64,000 nt of DNA. Source: Mycoplasma zalophi (lineage in GTDB: Bacteria > Bacillota_I > Bacilli_A > Mycoplasmatales > Metamycoplasmataceae). A program made the position numbers and the translations under genes. Shown one piece after another: positions 45,597-64,000 of the stretch; positions within the stretch are counted from its first letter, which is position 1; each line of letters begins with the position of its first letter. Location of the stretch: assembly GCF_018914005.1 (NCBI RefSeq), contig NZ_JAHMHI010000001.1, positions 558,001 through 622,000 of the forward strand, given 5' to 3'. The notes beneath the pieces were generated by a model, which saw only the letters and a list, made by a program, of their open reading frames with translations, made no database searches and was not told the origin of the DNA.

Positions 45597-46577
45597 ATGA
45601 ATAAATTTATGTTTTTAAAACCTGGTGATGAAATTAGAGTTATTGCACCTGCAAGGAGTTTAAAATTAATAGGTGAAATAAATACTGATTTAGCTATAAA
45701 AAAATTGGAATCTATGGGATTTAAAGTAACTTTTGGTAAAAATGTTTATGAAGTAGAAAATCGCTTATCTGGTTCAATTGAAAAAAAGGTAGAAGATTTA
45801 CATGAAGCTTTTTTGGATAAAAATGTTAAAGCTATTTTAACAGTTATTGGTGGATTTAATTCACATCAGTTATTACCATATATAAATTGAGAAATTATAA
45901 AAAATAATCCTAAGATTTTTTGTGGATTTAGTGATATTACATCGTTACATTTAGCTATTTTAAAACATGCTAAATTTCCTGTATTTTATGGACCACATTT
46001 TTCATCATTTGCAATGCTAAAAAACTCAGAATATATTGAAAAACAATTTAGAAATATGTTTTTAAGTGAAGATAAAGAAGTGCAATTAGAATCATCAGAA
46101 TTATGAAGTGACGATTTATGATTTATTGATCAAGAAAATCGTAAATTAGAAAAAAATACAGGATGATGAAATATTCAAGATGGAAAAGCAAAAGGAAAAA
46201 TATTAGGTGGTAATTTATCTACACTACTGCTAATAAATCCAACTTCAAATTTTCCAGATGTAAAAGAAGATACTATTTTAGCAATTGAAACAGTTTCACT
46301 ATATGATTATGATAATTTTGAAAGAATGCTAGTTTCATTAATTCAATCACCGTGATTTAAACATGTAAAGGGGCTAATGATAGGTAGATTTTGTTTAGGT
46401 TCAAACATTTCAAAAGAAGATTTAGTTACCATGTTAACAACAAAACCAGAACTAAAAAATATTCCAATAATTGCCAATTTAGATTTTGGTCATTCTATGC
46501 CTTTATCTGTAATTCCATTAGGGTTAGAAGCTGAATTAAAAATTAATAATGAATCAGAAATCAAAATTTTTAAATAA
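45597..46577 (+). CDS. S66-family peptidase (LD-carboxypeptidase / MccF-like)
   Basis: 326 residues, normal for family S66, which includes LD-carboxypeptidases of peptidoglycan recycling and the MccF microcin-resistance peptidases. The N-terminal KPGDEIRVIAPARS is typical. The nucleophile is in CGFSDITSLHLA (Ser112), followed by YGPHFSSF. KILGGNLSTLL and ILAIETVS (Glu) lead to the catalytic histidine in LDFGHSMPLSVIPLG. All three catalytic residues appear present. With no cell wall in this lineage, the substrate is unlikely to be the organism's own murein. Detoxification of peptide-nucleotide antibiotics or use of foreign muropeptides is more plausible. Confidence 0.88.
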
Positions 46578-46592
46578 GAAATCTAAAATTTT

Positions 46593-46622
46593 TTAAAAAT
46601 CAGAAAACTGATTTTTTTAATA
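46593..46622 (+). terminator. Terminator after the S66 peptidase gene
   Basis: AAAAATCAG pairs with CTGATTTTT across AAAA, followed by T's. Confidence 0.82.
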
Positions 46623-46692
46623 TTTTTTTGCTTTTAAAACTTTGAAAAATAAAAAAACCTAAAAAACAAGTAAAATTCCAAGCAAAAGTTCG

Positions 46693-46720
46693 TTTTTTTT
46701 TTTTTTTTTGATTGTATAAT
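46693..46720 (+). promoter_or_regulatory. Promoter with a 17-T tract before the first giant surface gene
   Basis: Seventeen T's (46693-46709) are followed after five bases by TATAAT (46715-46720). The start codon is 77 bases further on, with AGGAG at 46786-46790. The tract fills the place of the -35 element and spacer. Slippage during replication would alter promoter geometry, as known for homopolymer-controlled lipoprotein genes in other mycoplasmas. The switching role is inference. Confidence 0.65.
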
Positions 46721-46796
46721 TTGTAAAACATTGCTTTAGCATACTAATAATTAAATTTATGTACAAATTTTTGCTATTTGCAGTTAGGAGAAAGAA

Positions 46797-49700
46797 ATGA
46801 ACTTAAATCAAAAAAAATTAAAGAAAATAAGTGGAATACTGGTTGTATCTACTGCTACTTTAGCGGTTACTACAACAACATTTATTGTTGAAGAAGCTAG
46901 ATTAAAAAATCTAATTCAGACTCAACAAAAATTATGAAACAATTTAAATGAATTTAAAAATACTGAATTAAAAGATGATGAATTTTTATCAAAATTAGTA
47001 CAAGATATTTTAGATGATAACCCTGTGTTAAATATTTTTTACGACACTTTTACAAAAGTTAGGATAAAAATTGATAACCTTAAATTTTCCTTACAAAAAT
47101 TTGCGACTATAATTTCAAACAACAAAGAAAACAGCAGTAAAAAATATAATTCATTAAAAAGCCAAATAAAAAACTATATTGATGATGAATTGAGATTTAC
47201 AGAGTATGAAAATTTAAAAAACAAGCTTCAAGAAGCAGTTGAAAACTCAGATAATAATTTAAATTCAAATTCTAGTCAAAAAGAAATAGACAATCAAACA
47301 AAAATTCTTCAAGATATTTTTGACCAAATAAAAAAAGACAAAGCAATTAAAGATAATGATATTAAACAAATGGCTTTTTCTGATTATGAAACAGCTTTAA
47401 GAAAATTAAATGAATTTATTAATGACCCTTTATCATTACACGATTTTTATAGCGAACTATATTCAAATGAAAAAACTAATCGTGATGAAATTGCAAAAAA
47501 TATTAGTTTTGAAAATTCTAATGTTGGTGAAATTTTAGAAGCAAAACAAAAATTAATTCAAGAATTAGAAGATGCAACTAAAAAAGCTCATGAGGTTTCT
47601 AAACAAACACTTCAAAAAGTGTATGATGAAGCTAAAGCATACTCAAATGAAACATTAATTACTGCAGATGATGCTAAAACAAAAGAAGATTTATTAAACT
47701 TTTCAAAAGAAAAATATGACTTAGGAATTGAAAGTGATGATTTTGAAGTTGTTTATGACAGTATAAGCAAAATTACTAGTTACATAGAATCTGCAAAAGT
47801 TAAAAAATATTTAAACGATGTATTAAGAAATCATTCAATTAATACTTTAAAAGAAGCACAAGAATTTGCAAATACTTTTTTAAATGATTTTACTGATAAT
47901 AAATATCCAGATATTAAACAATATGTATCTGATATTTTAGCAACCGAAAGTCAAGGCACTGAATCAAAAACATTTGACAAAATATACGAATCAGCAGAAA
48001 AAATAATCGAAGCTTTAAAAACCAAAAAAGGTGAAGCAATTACTGCTTATAATACACAAAAAGCGAAATTAAATGAAATCAAAGATGAATTAACAGAATC
48101 TAAATATGAGTCAATTAAACAAGAAATAATTAATTTAATAACTGAAAAAGATGCAATAATAAATAATCCAAACTCAACAACAAGAGATATTTTAGATGCA
48201 ACTGAAGTATTAAAAAACTTTGAAAATCAAATCGAAAACAAAAAGCAAGCTAAAGACAATATAAATTCAACATTTACCGATATTGAAAATTACATAAAAA
48301 CTCATACACACCCAGAAGATGCTAAATCAATAAGCGAGTTACAAGAAGCTTTAAATAACATTAAAGAAAAAACTAAAAACTCTTCAGATACTGCTGAAAT
48401 TCAACAATGAAATAATGAATTATCAACTATTTTTGAAAAAACCAAACAAATGGTTAATGAAACAGCAACAAATCGTGAACAAGCAAGCACAGAATATGAA
48501 ACAATTGCAAATAAAGCAAATAAATTAATAGCAGAATTAGAAGAAAATCCACAAAAATATCCTAATTTAGCTGAAGAATTAAAAATTAAAAAATCAGAAA
48601 CTGATGGAGTCGTTGCTAAAAAAGATACTGAATCAACAAGTACACAAATAACACAAGCAAAAAATGATTTAGAATCAAAATTAAATGAAATAGAAGCCAA
48701 AAAAGACAGAATTGATTTAGAGGAATCAAAAGCTAAATATGAAAATAAATATTCTGAAGCATCTAATTATGAAACTTCATTAGATGAAGAAAAATATTCA
48801 TCAATTAAAACAGAATTAAAAAACAAAATCGCAGAAATTAATGAGTTATATGAAACAAGTATTAATAGCGAAGAAAAAAATGATAAACAAAAAAATGTTG
48901 ACGTTAAAGAAGCAATTAAAAATATTCAAATTGCTCTTGATAAAGCTAAACACGACAAAGAAACCTTAGATAAAAACCGTAAATTCCAAAGTTATTTAGC
49001 ACTAAAACATTTAATTGAAAATTATATTGATTCTGATTTAAAAGATTCTAAATTTAAGTTTATAAAAGATAAGTTAAATGAAGCAATTGACACAAATGAA
49101 CAATTATTAGAAAATGATCCAGATGCTGCTGAACCAACATTAAAAGATTCAGTAACTGATGAACAAATTCAAGCATCAATTGATAATTTAACAACTATAT
49201 TTGAAGCTAATACAGAACTAAAAACATCAAAAGATAACTTTGATCTTAAAGTAGAAGATGCTGAAACATTATTATCAAAAATTAAAGCACCTGTTTTAAA
49301 TAAAGATGATGAAGAACTTTATAATACTTTAAAAAATAAAGTAACAGAATTACAAAAATTTTTTAAAGATGATAATAATAAAACAAAAGACAATTTTGAT
49401 CAAAAAGCAAAAGAATTATCAGGTGCAATAACTCAAGCAAATGACAAATACATTGAAAATAAAGCCAAAAGAAAACAGGCAAGAACTAATTTACAAGCAA
49501 AAATTGATTCAATTAAACAATATGTCCAAGACAACTTACAAGAAAATAAAGATGGAACTTTTGTTACAAAACCCGAACATATAGCTACTGAAAGAAAAAT
49601 TTTAGAAGAATTAGAAAAAGCAAAAACAATTCATGATAGTGCTTCTTCAACTGAGAAAAATTTAATTGATGCTTTAAATTCTTTAAATGATCAAGAAAAA

Positions 49701-52700
49701 ATTCTTAAAGCATCAGAAGCATTTGATAAACAAGCAAAAGAAGCTTCAGATTTTTACAATACCTTAGATGATAAATTAGATAAAAATGTAAAAAATACAT
49801 TAGGTTTAGCAATAACAAATGAAACTGATAATAAAATCAGTGTAGCAAATAACTTTACAAAAAATACAGCAACTATTGATGAAACAATTGATCAAATAAA
49901 TCAAGCAAAAGAAAATCTAAATCAAGCATTAGAAGCTGCAAAAAATCAACAACTAGAAATTTTCCAAAATGCTTATGATAATTTATCTAAACAAGCAGAT
50001 CAATTATTGACTGAATTAGATGAAACTAATGGAGAAGATGCAAATAAACATTCTAAATACCCTGAAATTGCAAGAGCATTAAAAGACATAAAAGATCCAG
50101 AAGATGCAAAAGCACTTTCAACATCTACACCTAAACCAACAATCGAGATTTTAAAAGAATCACTTCCAAAATTACAAAAAGCATATGATGATGCTGTTTT
50201 AGCTAAATCAAAATCAGATTTTGATAAAGTTTATGGCGATATTTTAGATAAATTTAAAGATACAGAAGGTTCTACAAAATATCAAAATCTAAAAAATGCA
50301 GTTATAGAACATTTAAAATTACAAAAAAATATCAGAGATAATGATGATTCAACTGCACAACAAATCAATGAAGCTACTGAAGTACTTAAATCACAAATTT
50401 CGCAATTAGATTTAATAAAAGAAAGTTTTGATGAGTATAAAGATGCTTTTAAAGAGGTTTCAGATTACAATGATAGTTTAACTTCTGAAAATAATGAATC
50501 TAAGGACATTTTAACTAATGCTTTAAACACCTATAAAGAAAGTAATATAGGTGCTGATAATGCTTTAAATCCTGAAAAATATAGTGAATTTAAAACAGGA
50601 TTAAAAAAAGCTCTTAAAGACGCAAAAGATATTGAAAGTTCAAAAACAAACTATAAAAATGAACTACAAAACACAACTTCTGATGACGAATTTGAAAATT
50701 ATCCTGAAGCATTAAAAAAATATAAAAAAGCAATCGAAGATATTACAAAAGAAGATGGTTCACTTGCACAAGATTTAAAAACAGCTAAAACTCCAGAAGA
50801 AATTAAACAAGCATATGACAATGCAACAAATGCTCTTAAAAAAGCAAAAGAAGATATAGTTTTAAATAAAGCAAAAGAAGATTATGATAAAAAAGTAAAA
50901 GAATTACAAACATTAAAAGATTCTTTAAATCCAAGTAATCAAGCTGAAAAAGCAATTATAGATGAATTACAAAACATTGAACATTCTTCAACATCATCAA
51001 TAAAAGCAAAAGAAGATTCAAAAACTATTATAGTAAATGACTATACAAAAACAATAACTACATTAGACGATGCAATATTAAAAGCTAAGTTAGATAAATC
51101 TAAAATAGATTACGAAAATACAAAACAACAAGCACAAGCAACTTCTAATGAACTTGACGGAAATTATCCTAAAACAAAACAATATTATGATGAAGAACTG
51201 TTAAAAATTGAAAAAAAATTAACAACTAGTCTTACCGAAGCAGGAGAAGATAAACAAAAACAAAAAGAAGCATATGATACAGCTAAAAAAGCAATTGAAA
51301 CATTAAATGAAACTTTAGAAGCTAAAAAAATAGAAGAAACAAATGATAATAAAGCTAAATATGAAAAATCATTAGAAGAGTTTAATAAAACCAAACAAGA
51401 AGCTGAAAATATTAAAGATGAAGCTTTAAAACAAAAAATAAAATCTGAATTAAATGATGAAAAAAATAAAGCTGATGCAATATTAAATTCTGATCCAAAA
51501 ACCGCTGCTAAATATGAAGAAGCTAAAAAAATCTTAGACGCTGCAAATAATTTGGCTAAAACTCAAGAATTTGATAAATTAAAAACTGACGTTGAAACAT
51601 ATATAGGCTCAGATTTAAATGATGCTAAATATGATCAAATAAAAGCTGATTTAGAAAATACAAAAAATACAGAAAATGAAATTGTTCATACAGCAGAAAA
51701 TCTAGACAAACCAAGTTCTGAAACAATTAAAGAAGCAATTGACACTCTTCAAGAAGCATTTGATAATGCCAAAAAACAAAAAGCACAAAAAGACTTTGAT
51801 GATGCATATGATGCACTAAAAAATAAAGGTGCAAATGATAGTATTAAAAAAGCAATTGAAAAAGAAGTTTCAGATCAAAAAGATGTTAGAGATAATGTTG
51901 ATTCAACAACTGAAGAAATTAACAACGCTACAACTAAATTAAATGATGCAGAAATAAGCAATAAAATTACTGAAACAAACAATAAAAAATCAGAATATGA
52001 TGAAGAAGCTAAAAAAAGTCTTTCTGGTGAAAAATTAGAAGAAAAATTTGGAAATAATGAAAGAGCAAAACAAAATTATTTAAATGAAATTGAAAAAGCA
52101 CAAGAAAAATTAAATAGTATTTTAGATTCAGATGATGCTGATTTAGACAGTATAAAAGAAGCTTATAATCAAGCAAAAGAAAGATTGCAACAATTAAATT
52201 CTGATGCTAACATAAATCAACAAATTGCTGCAGATAAATACAGAAAAGCACTTGAATCAGCAAAAAATAAACATTCTTCATTAAATGACTTAGAAGAAAG
52301 TAAAATCAAAAAAGATCTTGGGGATGTTATAACTTCAAACACAATTGAAGAATCTGCAATTGATTCAACACCAACTAGTGACTTGGAAGCAAAAACAAAA
52401 GCATTAAATGATGCAGTCACAAAAGCTAATCAAGAACAAGAACGCATAAGAGTAGCAAAAGCAGCTTACGATGCTAAAGTCAGTGAATTAGAGTCAGCAA
52501 AAACAACATATCCAAATTTTGCTAATGAATTACAAACCGCTATAAATAATTCAAATTCAAATATATCAACAAATCAAAAAGCAAAAACAATACAAGCAAG
52601 TGATTATACTGGTGAAACAGATTATTTAAGAGTAATTTTTGATAAAGTTAAAGCTAAAGATAGTTTTGATAAAGAATATAAAGACATTACTGACGCTGTG

Positions 52701-55700
52701 GGTTCTGAATCAAAATACCAAAAAATTAAAGAAGCAATTGAAAAGGATTTAAAACCACAAAAAGAAATTAGAAATAACACAAATTCTAGCGCTTCAAATA
52801 TTAGTCAAGCTAAAAATAATTTACATAAACAAGAAAATATTACTAAAATTTCTAATTATAAAAATTTATTAGATAGATTAATTGAAAAAGAAACTGAACT
52901 TGAAAATTCAAAAACTACTTTATATAGCAATGACCCTGAAATTCAAAGCTACATTCAAAGTGTTTTAAGTAATGAAAATAATCTTCATAATTCAATTACA
53001 AATGAAGAAGCATTAACTGACAACGCATATTCATCAAGACAAAACAAAATTGAAGAAGCAATCACTAATGCAAGTAATATAAAAGCATCTAAAAATAGTT
53101 ATACAAATTCAAAAACAACATTAGAAAGAAACATTAATGCTATAACTGGAAATAATAAAGCAAAAGAATTATTAAATGCTGAAAAGAATCAAATTATTAC
53201 TACATTAAATTCAGATATAACTAGTGCGAATAATGATCCTACAAAAATAAAAGAAGCTTTTAATAAAGCAACTACAAGCTTAAATGCATTACAAAATAAT
53301 ATAGATTGATATAAAGCAGTCGGAGAATATGAAACAAAAAGAAAAGAAGTTGAAGATTATGCAAAAAGCTTAACTAAACCTGAATATAACAAAGTTAAAA
53401 ATGTTGATTTAACAACTGCTATTTCTAGTGCTGATACAGAAGTAAATAGAGATCAAAATTATAATGGTAGAAGCGCTGAAGAAATTAGAAATAAAATTTC
53501 TTCATTACAATATTCTAAGGAAGCAGCAGAAGCCGAAATAAGAAAAATTGATGAAAATAAAGCTAAATATGAAAAAGTAGTCCAAACATATAACACATTT
53601 AAAAATGATGAAAATAACAGTGAATGAAAACCAGAATTAGAACAAACATTAACTAATCAAACTAATTCTTTAAAATCACAGACAAATAATAATCAAATCA
53701 GCTCAAATAGTTATGTAAATGCAAAAAACGCTTTAGAAAACAAATTAAAAGAAGTTTCAGGTAAAAAATACAAAAAATTAAGTGAAACAGTTGGAAATTA
53801 TGTAAATGATACATTATCAGGAAATGATGATTATTATAAAGATTTAAGACAAAGTCTTGCAACAACAAAAAATACTGAAGATAATAAATCTCTTATCCCA
53901 ACACATAATCCAACACAAGAACAAGCCCAAAGATCATATGATACTTTAAATTCAAAATATACAGAAACAAAAAGTAAATACACAACACGTAAACAGTTAA
54001 TTGAACAATTAAATAGTTCAAAAAATACATTTACAACAGAAAAATCTAATATATCTACAAACTTCTCAAATATAAATATAGAGAACTGAATTAATGCTGA
54101 AATTAATAAAATTGAAGGAAATATAACAACAGCAATTAATAATAATTCTTTAAATAATAAAACATTTACTGATGCTAAAGTTGCTTATAATAATTTAGTT
54201 ACAAATTCATATAAAGAAGTTGTAAAAGAAATTAATAAACAAATAGAAAAAACATTAAACGAACCTAAAAATAATAGAATAGAAGAAAGTAATTCAAATT
54301 ACGAATCTCTAGAATCACTAAAAAATCAACTTACAAACTTTAATTATTCTGGTGATTCATACAAAACATCACTAAAAAATATTTATGATCAAGTACAAAC
54401 AAATATCCAAAAAATTGAATCAGATAAACAAAAATACAATGCTGAGCATAAAAAAGCAGTTGAAAAACTAGCAATACTGGGTGCAGAGCGTGTAGATTTA
54501 TCTAATGCAATAAGTTCTTGAATAGATATTGATCAAAGTTGAGGAAAAAGTATTGGTTCAAAAGCTTATGGGGATAATGTTTTTATAAAAAATGATAAAA
54601 AAGTTTTTCAAGATGCTAGAGATAGAATTCTGCGTGAAATGAGTGGATTACAAGAAAAAACTAATAAAAAATCAATAGCTTCTAACAAAGAAGTAAGTGA
54701 TTTTAAAATTCAACCAGTTTTAACTCAAGAACAAATAAAAGAATATATTGATGGTTTAAAAGTTTTAGCACAAACATTTATAGCTAATTCAGATTTATCT
54801 AATCCTGAAAACGGGTTTAATAATAGACAAAGTAATCAATTTAGTGAAATAAAAGACTTACATTTAAATCCTTCATCAAAAAATCTATATAGTGATTTAC
54901 ATGATGGATTTATTACAGATTATGAAAATAAAATAAATAGTAATACAAGACTAACAATTAGAAACTATAAGGATTACAAAGAAAAACTGTATGAAACAGT
55001 TAATTGATATGAAAAAGAAATGTTTGAATTAAAGAAAAAATTAAAACAATATGTTGGATACAATGAGCAAGGCGAAGCCGGAGAATATCTTCAGGCATTT
55101 AGAAGAGCATATGAGTTTTTACCTGAAATAGCAGGATATAAACCTTGATTAGATAAACTAAACAAATATTATGATCTTTTACGTAATTCTACAGAACAAT
55201 ACATTCAATTTGACTATTTCATCGTAGACCATATGAATGGAGAAAATAAACATTTACATTTTAAAGATGTATACGACAATGTTGTAGAGATGCAAAAATC
55301 AGGGTTTAATTTTAGAGATAAATGAGCTCCCGAAAGAGGAATTTATGATTTTGTTACAGAAATTAAACGCGATGATGGTAATTTATATGCAAGAAGTATG
55401 AGACCACAATATAAATTATCAAAAAAAGGACAATTATATCATTCAGATAAACAAAATTGACCTTCAATAAAAATGAAAGATGATTCATCAAATAAAAAAT
55501 ATAATTTCTATGATTATGTTAATAAGATGGTGGATTCATTAATTAATAATATTAATGAAAATATATTAAATAGTGGTGGTAAAAGTTTCGATAAATATAA
55601 TAAAGTACATTTAGGGGCTAAAGAATTATATTCAAATACAAATAGTCGTTATTGAGAAGATGATTTAAGTTATAAAACTTACAGGGATAAAGTAAATAAT

Positions 55701-55874
55701 GTAATTAAATTATATTTCGAAGCAATAGATTATTACTTTGAAGATGATTTAGAACATCGTGTATATAAACAATTAATCATGTGAGATGCAAGAGGTGATA
55801 AAGCAAGTAATACAAAAGTAAATTTAACGCTAGATTATTATGAAGATTCAGACAATGCAGGTTTAACAAAATAA
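46797..55874 (+). CDS. Giant repetitive coiled-coil surface protein 1 (Lmp-like)
   Basis: 3025 residues in one table-4 frame; TGA-Trp codons occur in the N-terminal 540 residues and after 53307. A single hydrophobic anchor or signal segment (about 11-30, no lipid cysteine) begins the protein. Then follow thousands of Lys/Glu/Asn/Ala-rich helical residues built from diverged units. Typical unit phrases are AxxKLNEIKDELTxSKYESIKQEI and DxLSQLxxAxDNA, similar in style to FIVAR-type helical repeats. The last ~600 residues, from the first late TGA, are non-repetitive and rich in aromatic residues (YFIVDHMNGENKHLHFKDVYDN). No cysteine was noticed. It resembles M. hominis Lmp proteins in size and composition; the name is not certain. 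It probably forms a long surface fibre. Confidence 0.85.
50108..50316 (+). repeat. ~209-bp block nearly identical in both giant genes (pair at 59434-59642)
   Basis: Both copies encode KALSTS-PKPTIEILKESLPK followed by LQKAYDDAVLAKSKSDFDKVY and so on, with only a handful of base differences. The flanking sequence is far more diverged. The spacing preserves reading frame. Other shared blocks are 47925-48000 with 57235-57312 and 52290-52440 with 62965-63115. Confidence 0.85.
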
Positions 55875-55890
55875 CATAAATTAATTAAAA

Positions 55891-55937
55891 AAAATCAAGC
55901 AAATATTTACAAAAATAGGTTGCTTGATTTTCTTTTT
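55891..55937 (+). terminator. Terminator after giant surface gene 1
   Basis: A 12-bp perfect stem AAAATCAAGCAA (55891-55902) with TTGCTTGATTTT (55920-55931), followed by T-rich sequence, starts 17 bases after the stop codon. Confidence 0.85.
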
Positions 55938-55993
55938 TATTTTTAATTCGTCAAACACAATCATCAAAAGCAAAGAAAAATAACAATTTTTGA

Positions 55994-55999
55994 TATAAT
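55994..55999 (+). promoter_or_regulatory. Extended -10 box of giant surface gene 2
   Basis: TG-A-TATAAT (from 55991) lies 127 bases before ATG 56126, and AAGGAG (56117-56122) precedes the start. Unlike gene 1 there is no long homopolymer here. Confidence 0.5.
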
Positions 56000-56125
56000 A
56001 GGAATACACTTTTTAATTTAAAATAGTACATAAAATAAGATATTTTTTATAAATTTAACATAATTCATTATTATCATTTACAACTTACTTTGCTACTTTA
56101 AATAAGTGTTGACATAAGGAGAAAT

Positions 56126-64000
<7,875 letters not shown>

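Overview
The window is a very AT-rich mycoplasma chromosome segment. TGA has to be read as tryptophan (translation table 4): prs, rsmG, gpmI, nrdE/F, leuS, pepA and the surface-protein genes stay open only under that code. All gene ends given here are table-4 ends. The content (wall-less, metabolically reduced, dimethylargininase, a P80/P60-like membrane pair, Lmp-like giant surface proteins, a Cypl/p37-type thiamine system) suggests a member of the Mycoplasma hominis group. That placement is inference; no 16S or other marker is present.

Layout. 1-1128: 3' end of prs and the overlapping rsmG. 1163-1628: intergenic region with hairpins. 1629-2432: dimethylarginine dimethylaminohydrolase. 2502-4016 (-): gpmI. 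4200-13258 (+): a 2730-residue FtsX-type permease coupled to its ATPase. 13291-14595 (-): thiol peroxidase and a LicD-like protein. 14753-18585 (+): a membrane protein/lipoprotein pair resembling P80/P60. 18622-25549 (-): an operon of two leucine-rich-repeat lipoproteins and an S41-protease-like lipoprotein, preceded by a TPP riboswitch and terminator. 25790-29444 (-): nrdF-nrdI-nrdE. 29787-31032 (+): an alpha/beta hydrolase and an unknown small protein. 31092-34969 (+): a second TPP riboswitch and a Cypl/p37-type binding lipoprotein, ATPase and permease. 34996-41394 (-): four paralogous coiled-coil membrane proteins with a dead IS3-type transposase between two of them. 41557-45364 (-): pepA and leuS. 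45597-46577 (+): an S66 peptidase. 46797 to the window end (+): two giant repetitive coiled-coil surface proteins, the second cut by the window edge.

How the parts relate. Housekeeping blocks alternate with surface-protein blocks. The most striking point is that the thiamine diphosphate signal appears twice. One riboswitch precedes a thiamine-type ABC transporter, as expected. The other precedes surface LRR lipoproteins plus a protease-like lipoprotein, which would place those surface proteins in the thiamine-starvation response. The ribonucleotide reductase small subunit carries the Val/Pro/Lys substitutions of the metal-free class Ie enzymes. A 17-T tract in the promoter region of the first giant gene looks like a phase-variation switch. 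No tRNA, rRNA or CRISPR array was recognised.
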